Assembly: GCA_963846585.1 (NCBI GenBank)
Contig: CAWJWO010000017.1
Span: forward strand, 186,001-250,000
Source of the DNA: JAAUTT01 sp963846585
GTDB taxonomy: Bacteria > Bacteroidota > Bacteroidia > Bacteroidales > JAAUTT01
Length of the DNA stretch: 64,000 nt
Direction: 5' to 3'
In this document: positions 33,851-43,270 of the stretch, one piece after another
Position numbering within the stretch: position 1 is the first letter of the stretch
Layout of the letters: each line of letters opens with the position of its first letter
Notes under the pieces: model-generated
Told to the model about the DNA's origin: nothing
The model's input: the letters and a program-made list of their open reading frames with translations, nothing else
Databases searched by the model: none
Translations under genes and position numbers: made by a program

Positions 33851-34456
33851 ATGAAAAAGTATGCAATAATTATTATATTAATTACAATTTCAACTACCGG
33901 CTTGATTGCTCAAACTGATACAGTAATAAGTACGTTCTGGAATCCTGTTCCAAGCAATTACGAAGTTCAACAAGCACTAGAGGTTGAAAGTTTGTTCCCG
34001 ATGTTTTTTTATGGAGGTTTTCATTTTGCCGCATGTTACCGTTATTATAGATTCAGGGTTAGAATAAGTGTAATAAATGGAGGCAGATACGATGCAGAAC
34101 TGGCAGGAATAAATAATTCTTCAGCTAAATTTGAAAGGCTATATAAGACATCCCCAGGTATTTTTTTTGGATATAATGTATGGAAAAACCTTGAAGTGTA
34201 TACCTATCTTGAGTTTCATACCTTCGCTATTGAACAAAAAAGTACCGGCATTCAAAAGGATCTTCATAGTGTGGATTCAGGAATAGCAACCAGTTATCAG
34301 TTTTTTATCGGCCGTTATTTATACTTACAACCGGGACTTCATATCTACTTAAGGGAAAATAACAGCCTCGATTTTAATGGTACCGTTTATCATATACCAA
34401 ATATTGATATTTCACCGGTTATACGCATCGGTATCAGGTACTGGCGTAAAACTTAA
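33851..34456 (+). CDS. Exported protein with predicted outer-membrane barrel
   Basis: A 201-residue protein with signal peptide (MKKYAIIIILITISTTGLIAQ) and barrel-like strands: FHFAACYRYYRFRVRISVI, GIFFGYNVWKNLEVYTYLEFHTFAIEQ, YQFFIGRYLYLQPGLHIYL, IDISPVIRIGIRYW. It is not clearly paralogous to the genes at 1-2286. It stands alone between word-repeat tracts. Function unknown. Confidence 0.6.
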   Translation: MKKYAIIIILITISTTGLIAQTDTVISTFWNPVPSNYEVQQALEVESLFPMFFYGGFHFAACYRYYRFRVRISVINGGRYDAELAGINNSSAKFERLYKTSPGIFFGYNVWKNLEVYTYLEFHTFAIEQKSTGIQKDLHSVDSGIATSYQFFIGRYLYLQPGLHIYLRENNSLDFNGTVYHIPNIDISPVIRIGIRYWRKT

Positions 34457-34463
34457 AAATATT

Positions 34464-34628
34464 GCTTGGTGCGTAGTGCATAGTACGAAGTGGTCTCTGG
34501 TTGCAAGGGTTTATAAGGTACAATAATTATATATCTTTTCTTTATTAAGCAATACTTCATCACCTTCATTACAAATAATTTGCATAGATAGAAACACTAA
34601 GCACTATGCACTAATTACTATGCACTAT
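34464..34628. repeat. Inverted GTGCATAGTG words between convergent genes
   Basis: GTGCGTAGTGCATAGTACG (about 34469-34487) is answered by ACTAAGCACTATGCACTAATTACTATGCAC (about 34596-34625) in inverted orientation, between the barrel gene and the convergent gdhA. It could serve as a two-way transcript end. Confidence 0.6.
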
Positions 34629-35966
34629 TTATATTATGCCCTGATCCAGCATAGCATTAGCCACCTTCAAAAATCCTGCAATATTGGCACCCTTCATATA
34701 ATCGATATACCCGTCGCTTTGTAAACCATACAACCTGCATGATTCATGAATGCTTTTCATTATCTGATGCAGCCGGCTATCCACTTCCTCTTTGGGCCAG
34801 TTAAGCTTCATTGAGTTTTGCGTCATTTCGAGCCCTGAAGTGGCTACCCCACCTGCATTTGAGGCTTTACCAGGTGAAAATAAAAGTTTGTTCCGTTGAA
34901 TTACTTCTATGGCTTCCGGTGTACACGGCATATTGGCCCCTTCACAAACACAAAAACAGCCATTTTTTACCAGGTTTTCCGCATCTTCTTTATTTAATTC
35001 ATTTTGTGTTGCACAAGGCAGGGCTATATCACATTTTACATCCCAGGGATGTCTGTTTTCAACGAACCTGACTTCCGGAAATTCATCTGCATATGGTTTT
35101 ACAACGTCTTCATTGGTTGCACGAAGTTCAAGCATGAATTCTATTTTCGGGCCTGAAACACCAGCTCCATCATAAATATAGCCGTCAGGTCCTGAAAGTG
35201 TAACAACTTTCCCTCCAAGTTCCGTAACTTTTTTAACTGCCCCCCAGGCAACATTTCCAAAACCGGAAACAGCAACGGTTTTCCCTTTTATTTTTTCATT
35301 GAGTGTGGCAAGCATTTCACCTGCAAAGTAAACTACTCCATACCCTGTAGCTTCGGGACGTATAAGGCTGCCTCCCCATTGATTTCCTTTTCCGGTAAGC
35401 ACTCCCGTATGTTCGTGTGTCAGTTTTTTGTACATACCATACAGATAACCTATTTCACGCCCTCCAACTCCGATATCGCCGGCTGGTACATCTATTTCCG
35501 GACCAATGATTCTCCAAAGTTCAAGCATAAAGGATTGACAAAACCTCATGATTTCCTGGTTCGATTTCCCTTTTGGATTAAAATCCGATCCTCCTTTAGC
35601 TCCTCCCATGGGAAGGGTGGTGAGGCTATTCTTAAATATTTGTTCAAAACCAAGAAATTTCAATATGCTTAAATTAACGCTTGGGTGAAACCGTAAACCT
35701 CCCTTATACGGGCCAATTGCATTATTAAACTGTATACGGAAGCCCTTATTAACATGTACTCTCCCCCGATCGTCCAGCCACGGCACTTTAAAAGTAAATA
35801 CCCTGTCAGGTTCTACCAACCTTTCTATTATACCGGATGATTCAAATTGGGGGTTTGCATTATACACTTCTTCAATAGATTCCAATATCTCTTTTACAGC
35901 CTGCAAAAATTCAGGTTCGTCAGGATTTCTTTTTTCCATATCAGTTAATACTTCATGTAGGATCAT
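34629..35966 (-). CDS. gdhA: NADP-type glutamate dehydrogenase
   Basis: A 445-residue hexameric-type glutamate dehydrogenase converting 2-oxoglutarate and ammonium to glutamate. Motifs: GPYKGGLRFHPSVNLSILKFLGFEQIFKNSLTTLPMGGAKGGSDFNPKGKS (catalytic Lys in GGAKGG near 125), PAGDIGVGGREIGYLYG, TGYGVVYF, VSGFGNVAWGAVKK (nucleotide-binding Rossmann), and NAGGVATSGLEM. Length and motifs match the bacterial NADP enzyme; cofactor specificity is by family similarity only. Monocistronic on the minus strand. Confidence 0.96.
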   Translation of the reverse strand: MILHEVLTDMEKRNPDEPEFLQAVKEILESIEEVYNANPQFESSGIIERLVEPDRVFTFKVPWLDDRGRVHVNKGFRIQFNNAIGPYKGGLRFHPSVNLSILKFLGFEQIFKNSLTTLPMGGAKGGSDFNPKGKSNQEIMRFCQSFMLELWRIIGPEIDVPAGDIGVGGREIGYLYGMYKKLTHEHTGVLTGKGNQWGGSLIRPEATGYGVVYFAGEMLATLNEKIKGKTVAVSGFGNVAWGAVKKVTELGGKVVTLSGPDGYIYDGAGVSGPKIEFMLELRATNEDVVKPYADEFPEVRFVENRHPWDVKCDIALPCATQNELNKEDAENLVKNGCFCVCEGANMPCTPEAIEVIQRNKLLFSPGKASNAGGVATSGLEMTQNSMKLNWPKEEVDSRLHQIMKSIHESCRLYGLQSDGYIDYMKGANIAGFLKVANAMLDQGII

Positions 35967-35997
35967 AATGTAATAATTGTTTATTCGTTTATGTGTT

Positions 35998-36226
35998 TAT
36001 ATTTTGCAGGTTGCAGGTTACAGGTTACAGGTTACAGGTTACAGATTGAAAGTGATGAGGTGATGAAGTGATGAGGTTATTTACCATTTTCAAATTAGCT
36101 TATTTTCAAATTTTCAAATTATTTTCACGTCCCTTCACATCCTTGCACGTCCTTTTCATGTCCCATGTCATTTTGTTCATCACTTAATCACTTAATCACT
36201 TAATCACCTAATTACTTAATCACTTA
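35998..36226. repeat. Multi-family word-repeat tract between gdhA and the ATP-grasp gene
   Basis: Blocks of TTGCAGGTTACAGG (36005-36044), GTGATGAGGTGATGAAG (about 36050-36078), TTTTCAAATTAG (about 36087-36122), CACGTCCCTTCACATCC (about 36125-36168) and ATCACTTAATCACTTA (about 36178-36226). No gene. Confidence 0.7.
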
Positions 36227-39214
36227 TTAAAGCACAATCCCGGGCTTAAGAACAATACCAACATTCTTTTTCCCATCAATATATACATGAATTGGTTCGT
36301 TAAATCTTATATGCCTGATAAATTCGTCTTCATAAAATGGAACCTGACGCAACAAAAAATCAATATCATAATACCCATCATTAAGATACGGATTTATTGT
36401 AAAATAACCTACACGAAAGGTTGTGAGATTTTGAAAAAAGTGGGTTCCCTGGCTTGGATCAATCCTGTAATTTTGCTGTCCCGATTCAACTATTAACCTG
36501 GCTTCCGATATCTGAGGCCATTTAATTGGAATTCCAAGCCACGGGTCACTTGATCCCCAGCGTCCCGGTCCTATAAGTATGTAATTCCGTTTTTCGTTGA
36601 TAAACTTTGTATTTAATTGTTCCAGGTTGGAAGCTATTTGCTTGGTATGAGAAGATTTAAACATTTCAGGCTTTATGTAAACAAGGTCAAAAAGATTGCC
36701 AATGGTTCCATTACCAAGTGCAAGACGTGATGAAATGATAGTGGACTCCCGGGCAACATTGTCGGTCTTAAAGTTTATACGCTGATCATTTAACACTATA
36801 GGCCTAATTTGTAAAAAATTAAAGATCTTTGGCTTTCCTTCAGGTAAATCAAGATTAGCGGCAAACTCAATTTCTACGGGGTTTCCCATCTCCTGCTGAC
36901 TAATTTCCATCATTGAATCAATTATTTCGGCTAACGGAAAGGAATTGTGCTGCAGGATATTTGAGAATGTAACCAGCTTTTTACCTGAAATGTCAATCCC
37001 ATCCCGTACAACGTTATTTTCAAGATCATAAGTTGATGCCACCAGCTGTAAGCCTTTTCCTTTTCCTGCCTCCTCAATTTTCAATTTCAACAGGTTTGCA
37101 CTATCATCGGTTGTAGGTGTAAAGTCTTGCTTTGAAAGATCAAGTGCATAGAAAAACTTCTGAGTACCTTTCAAAGCCATTTCAGGGGATGACAATTGTA
37201 AAATATTTTTAGGATATTTAGGCGAAAACCGAAGCGATACCCCACCATCGACTACATACTTTCCCAATCCAAATCCCAGATTGATGATCCCATCATCAGA
37301 TTTTTCAGGGCCAATCGGGTAAAAATTAATGGAACGTGCTGCACCTGAAAGGGTTGGATAAAAACAACCTCCATATCGGCTGCCACACACTTCCTGGAGA
37401 ATAATACCCATTTTTTCCTCATCAATAATGTTGGAGGTAACATTCATGTAGGCTTTACTATTTTTGTAAAATACAGAAGCATAAACGCCTTTTATAGCGT
37501 CCGATATAGATTTATAGTTTTTAACCTGATCTGAAGCCATAATAGGAATCATATAAGTAGAATATATGCCGGCAAAAGGCTGGTATTGTGAATCTTCTAA
37601 TTTGCTTGAAGAACGAATGGCCATTGGGTTTTTAATATACTTTACCAGAGTTTGTAAATTGTTCTGAAGTTTTGCTGGCAGTTTTGCATTTACAAATTGC
37701 CTTAATATTTCATCATCAGGTAAATTGGAAAGACCAATTTTATATAGTTTGTTCATTTCAATGAACTCTTCAAATATGTCAGTGGTAATGACGACACTGC
37801 CTGGGACTGAAATGCTGATATCAGGAAATGTACGATAAATTTTGTATTTTTTAATTAACCCACTCATAAACACCAGACCACGAGCCTTCCCTCCAACTGA
37901 TCCCTTACCGATCCGCGAAAAAATCATATAATCATCGTAATTTTCAGGTGAAAACTGTGTGATTACTCCACTTGCCCTGTTATAACGATAATTCCCTATC
38001 GTTTTATACAGAAATTCCCTGCCTTCCGAAAGGGACTTAAAATCCTCAAGCCTGAGTTGTTTAAATAATTGTGCGATAGGGAATAGCGAACGGGCATTAA
38101 GCCATTTTGAAATATCGTTTCTGGAAGAATGAAAAACAAGAGATTCGTCCGGAATTGAATGTATCTGATGCTGAAGAGACTTAAGGTCCGAAGCCCTGGC
38201 AATTTCATCCATTGTCTCAGGATTGCGGAAAATAAAATCACCAAACCCAAAATTGCTTACTATATGATCTTTAAGGTCGGCAGATAGTGTTTTTGAATAC
38301 TTATGAATAAACCCTGTGTTAAACCCTGTGGCTATCTTTTTCTTTTCGATGTCAGACGACTGAAAAACAAATGGAATAAATGCATCTTCTTTCCTTACAT
38401 AATTGTACAGTTGTATTCCGCCATTAATATTTGAGGACTTATGTTTCCCTTCTTTAATGCTGATATCGGATATTATACCAAGCATATTATGTTTATATTT
38501 ATTATAAAGGTCAACTGCCTCTTCATAAGTGGTTGCAAGCAGTACCTTTGGCCGGCCCCTCATACGAAGCCTACGTTGATGCCCGTTAAGCGCCTCCTTC
38601 ATAAATTCCTGACTCTGTCGGAATATTGCCTTATACAAATCTGGCAGATAGGTTGATGTAAACCGGATTGAATCTTCAACTAATAATACAGCCTGAACAC
38701 CAATAGTTTGAATATCATTTTCGGCATTCATCTTATCCTCTAAAAGTTTAATTATAGCCAGAAGCAGGTCAGCATTTCCGAGCCAGCAAAAAACATAATC
38801 AAAACCTCCAAGATCCTCGTTTTTAAGTTTTAATGAAACTTCACGGGAAAAATGCGTAAGCATTACAACCGGAATATGGGAATACCTGGCTTTAATCTGA
38901 TGCGCAAGTTCGAAGGGTTCAACATCGGGAATACTTAACATCTCAATGACCAAATCAATCCGGTCAGTTTCCAGAATTTGAAATGCATTTTTAGCTGAGT
39001 CAGTATGTATAAAACCAGGAGGTTGCCTGAGGTTCAATGCAACATATTCATTGAAAATCTGTTCATCGATACGTCCATCTTCTTCAAGCATATATGCATC
39101 GTAACTGCTGCATATGAGTAAAATTCTCAGGATGCGGTTTTGCATCAACTGATCGAACGACGTTTCGTTAAAATCATACTTGTCCGGATCTGCAATATCG
39201 TGTTTAAACGACAT
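36227..39214 (-). CDS. Receiver-like domains fused to a PEP/pyruvate-binding ATP-grasp domain
   Basis: A 995-residue protein. Two receiver-like domains come first (about 28-165 and 170-335). In the first, the phosphoacceptor strand reads IDLVIEML, with Glu instead of Asp; in the second it reads LGIISDIS, with Asp kept. From about 430 follows the PPDK_N / PEP-synthase-like ATP-grasp domain (FSRIGKGSVGGKARGLVFMSGLI; SISVPGSVVITTDIFEEFI; PMAIRSSSKLEDSQYQPFAGIYSTY; NYILIGPGRWGSSDPWLGI). The phosphohistidine swivelling domain and the PEP-binding barrel of true PEP synthases are absent. Its cellular role is not established. It is divergent from the acetate-CoA ligase gene. Confidence 0.85.
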   Translation of the reverse strand: MSFKHDIADPDKYDFNETSFDQLMQNRILRILLICSSYDAYMLEEDGRIDEQIFNEYVALNLRQPPGFIHTDSAKNAFQILETDRIDLVIEMLSIPDVEPFELAHQIKARYSHIPVVMLTHFSREVSLKLKNEDLGGFDYVFCWLGNADLLLAIIKLLEDKMNAENDIQTIGVQAVLLVEDSIRFTSTYLPDLYKAIFRQSQEFMKEALNGHQRRLRMRGRPKVLLATTYEEAVDLYNKYKHNMLGIISDISIKEGKHKSSNINGGIQLYNYVRKEDAFIPFVFQSSDIEKKKIATGFNTGFIHKYSKTLSADLKDHIVSNFGFGDFIFRNPETMDEIARASDLKSLQHQIHSIPDESLVFHSSRNDISKWLNARSLFPIAQLFKQLRLEDFKSLSEGREFLYKTIGNYRYNRASGVITQFSPENYDDYMIFSRIGKGSVGGKARGLVFMSGLIKKYKIYRTFPDISISVPGSVVITTDIFEEFIEMNKLYKIGLSNLPDDEILRQFVNAKLPAKLQNNLQTLVKYIKNPMAIRSSSKLEDSQYQPFAGIYSTYMIPIMASDQVKNYKSISDAIKGVYASVFYKNSKAYMNVTSNIIDEEKMGIILQEVCGSRYGGCFYPTLSGAARSINFYPIGPEKSDDGIINLGFGLGKYVVDGGVSLRFSPKYPKNILQLSSPEMALKGTQKFFYALDLSKQDFTPTTDDSANLLKLKIEEAGKGKGLQLVASTYDLENNVVRDGIDISGKKLVTFSNILQHNSFPLAEIIDSMMEISQQEMGNPVEIEFAANLDLPEGKPKIFNFLQIRPIVLNDQRINFKTDNVARESTIISSRLALGNGTIGNLFDLVYIKPEMFKSSHTKQIASNLEQLNTKFINEKRNYILIGPGRWGSSDPWLGIPIKWPQISEARLIVESGQQNYRIDPSQGTHFFQNLTTFRVGYFTINPYLNDGYYDIDFLLRQVPFYEDEFIRHIRFNEPIHVYIDGKKNVGIVLKPGIVL

Positions 39215-39313
39215 AATTAAATGACAATATGTTTATCATAAAGATAATACAAATTCGATAAGTTAGTTACTTATTAATTAATAAATTGCTGAAAAAATCA
39301 TTAAATTATTTTG

Positions 39314-39321
39314 TATTTTTG
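39314..39321 (+). promoter_or_regulatory. TAnnTTTG -7 element of the acetate-CoA ligase gene
   Basis: TATTTTTG lies 16 bp before the ATG at 39338. It overlaps the first codons of a longer frame (start 39311), which is why the shorter start is chosen. Confidence 0.55.
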
Positions 39322-39337
39322 TTTATATTTAGTGACA

Positions 39338-41392
39338 ATGATTAACGAACAACTAATAAATCCGAAGAGTATTGCAGTCATTGGAGGTTCGGATAATGTT
39401 CACAAACCCGGCGGAAAAATTCTCCGGAACATCATTGATGGCAACTTCACAGGTAACATTTTTTCTGTAAACCCAAAAAATATCTCAATTGAAGGGGTTA
39501 CATGTCTTTCTGATATTCAGTTATTACCTGATATTGACCTTGCAATTTTGTCAGTCCCATCAAAGCAATGTCCTGAAATTGTCGATATTTTGGCTCTTGA
39601 GAAAAACACGAAAGCTTTTATTATTATTTCAGCAGGATTTGCTGAAGATAGCTACCAGGGTAGTATTCTTGAAAAGAAGATTACAGAACGGATAAATAGC
39701 ATAGGAGGATGTCTCATTGGTCCAAATTGTATAGGTGTTTTAACTTCCAATCATCATAGTTTATTCACTTCACCTATACCTAAAATTGATCCTCAGGGTT
39801 GCGATTTAATTTCAAGTTCTGGCGGTACAGCTATATTTATAATGGAATCCGGCATTATAAAAGGACTTCGGTTTTCTTCCGTATTCTCAGTCGGTAATAG
39901 CGCACAAACAGGAGTGGAAGATGTATTGGAATATTTCGATAATTCGTTCGATCCTCATAAAAGCTCAAAAATCAAGCTACTATATATTGAAAGTATTAAG
40001 GATCCTGATAAACTTTTATTAAACGCCTCATCCTTAATAAAAAAAGGGTGTAAAATTGCCGCAATCAAAGCGGGAGTTTCAAATGCCGGAAGCAGAGCTG
40101 CAATGTCACATACCGGTGCTATTGCAAGTTCCGACCTGGCTGTGGAGGCCCTGTTCAGAAAAGCCGGCATTGTACGTTGCTCCGGACGTGAAGAATTAAT
40201 TACCGTAGCCTCTGTATTTAGGCATCCCGAAATAAAAGGCAAAAACATAGCGATAATAACACATGCCGGTGGTCCTGCAGTAATGCTTTCAGATGCTTTG
40301 TCCAAAGGCGGACTTGAAGTTCCCAAGATTTCGGGAAAGGATGCCGATAAACTAAAAACTTACCTTGTGCCGGGTGCATCGGTACAAAACCCAATAGATT
40401 TGCTGGCTACTGGTACAGCACAACAACTGGCTTTGGCTATTGATTTCTGTGACAATAAATTCGACAATATCGATGCTATAATAATAATTTTTGGAAGTCC
40501 CGGTTTGGTGGAAGTGTTCGATATATATGAAGTACTTGATCAAAAAATGAAAACTTGCTCAAAACCAATATTCCCGATTCTTCCATCTGTAATAACCGCT
40601 AAAAATGAGGTGGAATTCTTTATTAATAAGGGACATGTAAATTTCCCCGACGAGGTTAACCTTGGATCGGCCATCGTAAAAGTAGTGAATACACCAAAAC
40701 CGGCCGAAGAAAACTCATTTGAAGAAGTTGAAATTTTGAAAATCCGGAACCTGGTCAAAAATCTGGACAATGGATATGTGCCTTCTGAACAAATCCGTGA
40801 AATGCTTGGTTTATCAGGTATTGAAATGGTTGAAGAAATATTTTCCGTTAATAAAGATGATTTACTTTTCAAAGCATGCAGCCTGGGTTATCCTTTGGTT
40901 GCCAAGGTTGTTGGGCCTGTACACAAATCCGATCTGGGCGGCGTAGCACTTAATATCCGAAACGAAAAACTTTTAAGCGCCGAATTCGACAGGTTGATTT
41001 TAGTTCCCGGAGCTCAGGGGGTAATTATTCAACCAATGTTAAAAGGTATGGAACTTTTTCTGGGTGCCAAATATGAACCTACATTCGGCCATGTTATTCT
41101 TTGTGGCCTGGGAGGGATTTTTGTTGAAGTCCTGGGAGATGTTTCCTCAGGCCTGGCCCCTTTAACTTCGGCTGAAGCCCTTTCAATGATAAGGTCATTA
41201 AAATGTTATAAACTGATAAAAGGATTCCGCGGACAGGAAGGAATCGATGAAAATGCATTTTCCGATATTATTGTCCGTCTCTCCATGCTTTTACGGTTTG
41301 CAACCGAAATTAAAGAAGTTGACCTTAACCCGCTCATTGGAAACAAAAACAAGATTATTGCCGTTGACGCCAGGATTTTTGTTTCCAAATGA
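39338..41392 (+). CDS. Acetate--CoA ligase (ADP-forming), fused alpha-beta type
   Basis: 684 residues from the ATG at 39338 (INPKSIAVIGGSDNVHKPGGKILRN). The N-terminal CoA-binding and succinyl-CoA-ligase-like domains carry the phosphohistidine region MSHTGAIASSD (His257); the C-terminal ATP-grasp domain has GYPLVAKVVGPVHKSDLGGVAL, GVIIQPMLKGMELFLGAKYEPTFGHVILCGLGGIFVEVL and EVDLNPLI. The enzyme makes acetate and ATP from acetyl-CoA, ADP and phosphate (or related acyl-CoAs), the energy-yielding end of PFOR-based fermentation. Divergent from the receiver/ATP-grasp gene. Confidence 0.93.
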   Translation: MINEQLINPKSIAVIGGSDNVHKPGGKILRNIIDGNFTGNIFSVNPKNISIEGVTCLSDIQLLPDIDLAILSVPSKQCPEIVDILALEKNTKAFIIISAGFAEDSYQGSILEKKITERINSIGGCLIGPNCIGVLTSNHHSLFTSPIPKIDPQGCDLISSSGGTAIFIMESGIIKGLRFSSVFSVGNSAQTGVEDVLEYFDNSFDPHKSSKIKLLYIESIKDPDKLLLNASSLIKKGCKIAAIKAGVSNAGSRAAMSHTGAIASSDLAVEALFRKAGIVRCSGREELITVASVFRHPEIKGKNIAIITHAGGPAVMLSDALSKGGLEVPKISGKDADKLKTYLVPGASVQNPIDLLATGTAQQLALAIDFCDNKFDNIDAIIIIFGSPGLVEVFDIYEVLDQKMKTCSKPIFPILPSVITAKNEVEFFINKGHVNFPDEVNLGSAIVKVVNTPKPAEENSFEEVEILKIRNLVKNLDNGYVPSEQIREMLGLSGIEMVEEIFSVNKDDLLFKACSLGYPLVAKVVGPVHKSDLGGVALNIRNEKLLSAEFDRLILVPGAQGVIIQPMLKGMELFLGAKYEPTFGHVILCGLGGIFVEVLGDVSSGLAPLTSAEALSMIRSLKCYKLIKGFRGQEGIDENAFSDIIVRLSMLLRFATEIKEVDLNPLIGNKNKIIAVDARIFVSK

Positions 41393-41477
41393 CCCATCCA
41401 AATAATTCATAAGGATATAAAAAGTAATATATAATTACATAATATGTAATATTATTTTAAATTTAAAATATAATTTA

Positions 41478-41485
41478 TATATTTG
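41478..41485 (+). promoter_or_regulatory. TAnnTTTG -7 element of higBA with nearby palindromes
   Basis: TATATTTG lies 20 bp before higB. Upstream are two palindromes, ATTACATAATATGTAAT (about 41435-41451) and ATTTTAAATTTAAAAT (about 41454-41469), possible HigA operators. Confidence 0.55.
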
Positions 41486-41505
41486 CATTACTATATTAAT
41501 CCTCT

Positions 41506-41804
41506 ATGCACATTATTTCATTTAGAAAATTACGGGAGTACTTTGAAAAAGACCCTAATTCAAGAGTTGCATTACAGGATTGGTACAAAAGGGCCAGCAA
41601 GGCTGAATGGGATGAATTTTCAGATGTTAAGAAAACTTTTAATTCTGTTGATTCCGTCGGAAATTCAAGGTATGTTTTTAATGTGAAAGGAAATCACTAC
41701 CGCATTGTTGCTATAGATTGCCTATAAAGCTAAAACTGGTATATTTAAGATGGGTTGGTAATCACAGGGAATACGATAAACTTAAAAACATTGATCAATT
41801 ATGA
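41506..41804 (+). pseudogene. higB: HigB-type toxin with a one-base frameshift
   Basis: The first frame (MHIISFRKLREYFEKDPNSRVALQDWYKRASKAEWDEFSDVKKTFNSVDSVGNSRYVFNVKGNHYRIVAIDC) stops at 41727 after 73 codons. The next frame continues the family sequence exactly: PIKLKLVYLRWVGNHREYDKLKNIDQL, ending in a TGA at 41802-41804 that overlaps the higA start. HigB mRNA interferases are about 96-100 residues, so the gene is full length apart from a one-base deletion near 41721. The truncated product lacks the C-terminal strand and catalytic region. Either the toxin is inactivated or the base is missing from the assembly. Confidence 0.88.
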
Positions 41805-42163
41805 CACACATTAATGAAAATCAATACCGAAAAGCAGAAGCAAAAATTGAAGAACTCTTACCTTTGGTAAATGAGGATACACCATCAAATGACCCAAATT
41901 TTATTGAACTTAAAAGGGCTTCTGATATTGTCGAATCATACGAAACTGAACATTACCCAATTGGCTCACCTACTTTGAAAGAGATTATCGAATTGAGAAT
42001 GTTTGAAATGAAGCTAAAACAAAAAGACCTGGCCGAATTACTGGAAACAAGTACTTCCCGGATCAGTGAGTACCTGAATGGTAAAAGAGACATTACAATT
42101 GAGATAGCCAGGGCATTGCATAAAAAGCTTAATATAGACAGTGATATTATTTTACAGGGATAG
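41801..42163 (+). CDS. higA: HigA-type antitoxin, XRE-family HTH
   Basis: A 120-residue antitoxin. The N-terminal half (ENQYRKAEAKIEELLPLV, AHYPIG-like EHYPIGSPTLKEIIELRM) is the usual toxin-binding region of the HigA group in Bacteroidota; the C-terminal half is an HTH (KQKDLAELLETSTSRISEYLNGKRDITIEIARALHKKLNI, about 70-112). It starts within the stop of the full-length higB frame (ATGA overlap). An intact antitoxin beside a broken toxin is the expected order of decay. Confidence 0.92.
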   Translation: MTHINENQYRKAEAKIEELLPLVNEDTPSNDPNFIELKRASDIVESYETEHYPIGSPTLKEIIELRMFEMKLKQKDLAELLETSTSRISEYLNGKRDITIEIARALHKKLNIDSDIILQG

Positions 42164-42303
42164 AGCTTTTTTTATACTATTGGGCTAAATTTACAATTAA
42201 GATTTTGCTATTTAGTCCCTTAACGTGGTTTTTGTCGGAATTGTCGGCGACACACAATAGCCATCAAGCCAATGATTTGATTTGAATAATTGACCAATCA
42301 TCA

Positions 42304-42441
42304 GAGATTTCTCCCTTCGGTCGAAATGACGACCAGAAGTATTGTGATGTGGGAAGAAGAAGAGAGCGGCAAAGCCGCTCTCTTCTTCTTCCTTTTCTCT
42401 TCCCCAAACCGACTGTCATTCCGACCGAAGAGAGAAATCTC
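42304..42441. repeat. Hairpin element copy 1 with terminal inverted repeats
   Basis: A 138-bp element. Ends: GAGATTTCTCCCTTCGGTCG at the left and the inverse (CCGACCGAAGAGAGAAATCTC) at the right. Inside is a perfect 18-bp stem with AAA loop (GAAGAAGAAGAGAGCGGC at 42353-42370, its complement at 42374-42391). It shares ends and core layout with 46518-46660, while the stem sequence differs. No coding function; a 60-codon frame over it is spurious. Confidence 0.8.
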
Positions 42442-42505
42442 AAAAAAAGCAGGTAACATATTAGTTATATAGAAGCATTATTACAACAGCATTATAATTT
42501 TTTAA

Positions 42506-42955
42506 TTACCTCTTAATAATAATATAATTACCACTTGTTATAAAAGTTTTTGGAGAACCTATCTTGAACCCATAATATTCATTTGTTGCAGGATCTGCTG
42601 TATTAAATGAGGCATAATAATATAAATATATGTAATATTGCGATTTAGGTTTTAATTTAGATATTCTGATCGCATATGAGTTCTTTAATCCATTAATAGT
42701 GGGAGTAATATAAATATCTTGAACTTGTATATTATTACCTGAAAAAGAAACTGAATCAACAAACAGTTCAAGTGTTTCATCGCCACTTGAATTTTATTGT
42801 TTTCTAATTTGAATATCCACATTTGCTGAACTATCTGTAATATTATAAATATTGGTAATCTCACCTTCCGGTGGGATAATGGCCGGATTCTTTTGACAAG
42901 CACAAAAAATGATGAAACAAATAACAATCAGATATTTTATAATCCCCATTTTCAT
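42506..42955 (-). pseudogene. Lipoprotein gene with an in-frame stop
   Basis: The frame from ATG 42955 to TAA 42506 is uninterrupted except one TAA at 42794-42796. It encodes a lipoprotein signal (GIIKYLIVICFIIFCACQK, Cys in ACQ), then PPEGEITNIYNITDSSANVDIQIRKQ, stop, NSSGDETLELFVDSVSFSG, and a C-terminal part with YYIYLYYYASFNTAD and SPKTFITSGNYIIIKR, resembling a fibronectin-type fold of exported Bacteroidota proteins. About 149 codons in all. The interruption is a substitution. Function unknown. Confidence 0.7.
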
Positions 42956-42976
42956 AGAAATCAAATAATCTATCAT

Positions 42977-43004
42977 TTTTTTTACACTTTAAAGTGTAAA
43001 AAAA
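42977..43004. terminator. Perfect 28-bp palindrome with T/A ends
   Basis: TTTTTTTACACTTT followed by AAAGTGTAAAAAAA, a perfect palindrome with T runs on both strands. It lies upstream of the broken lipoprotein gene. A bidirectional terminator is possible, although both neighbours (higA side and M2 peptidase) are some distance away. The rest of 43005-43270 holds GGTTGTAAAAGTTG-type and ATCACCCCATCAC word repeats. Confidence 0.5.
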
Positions 43005-43270
43005 GTAAGAAAAGGTTGGATTATTATTCAATTATTCTTCATTTCTCAAATTTTCCAAAAGCCAGAAAAATGGATTCTATTTATAAGGCTAATTATTTGG
43101 CACTCGTTCCGCTGAAAATAAGACATTTACAAAATTATTCAACTTTTTCTGTTTCTTTATTATTGTTTAATTGATAGTAGGTAGGTAGATAAGTAGATAA
43201 GGCAAAATCCACAACCTTTACAACTTTTACAACAATAAAACCATTATAACCCCATCACCCCATCACTTCA

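Noticed and set aside
42290..42472. 60-codon frame over the hairpin element
   Set aside because: Translation of the palindromic repeat (RFLPSVEMT-like), a known type of false protein.
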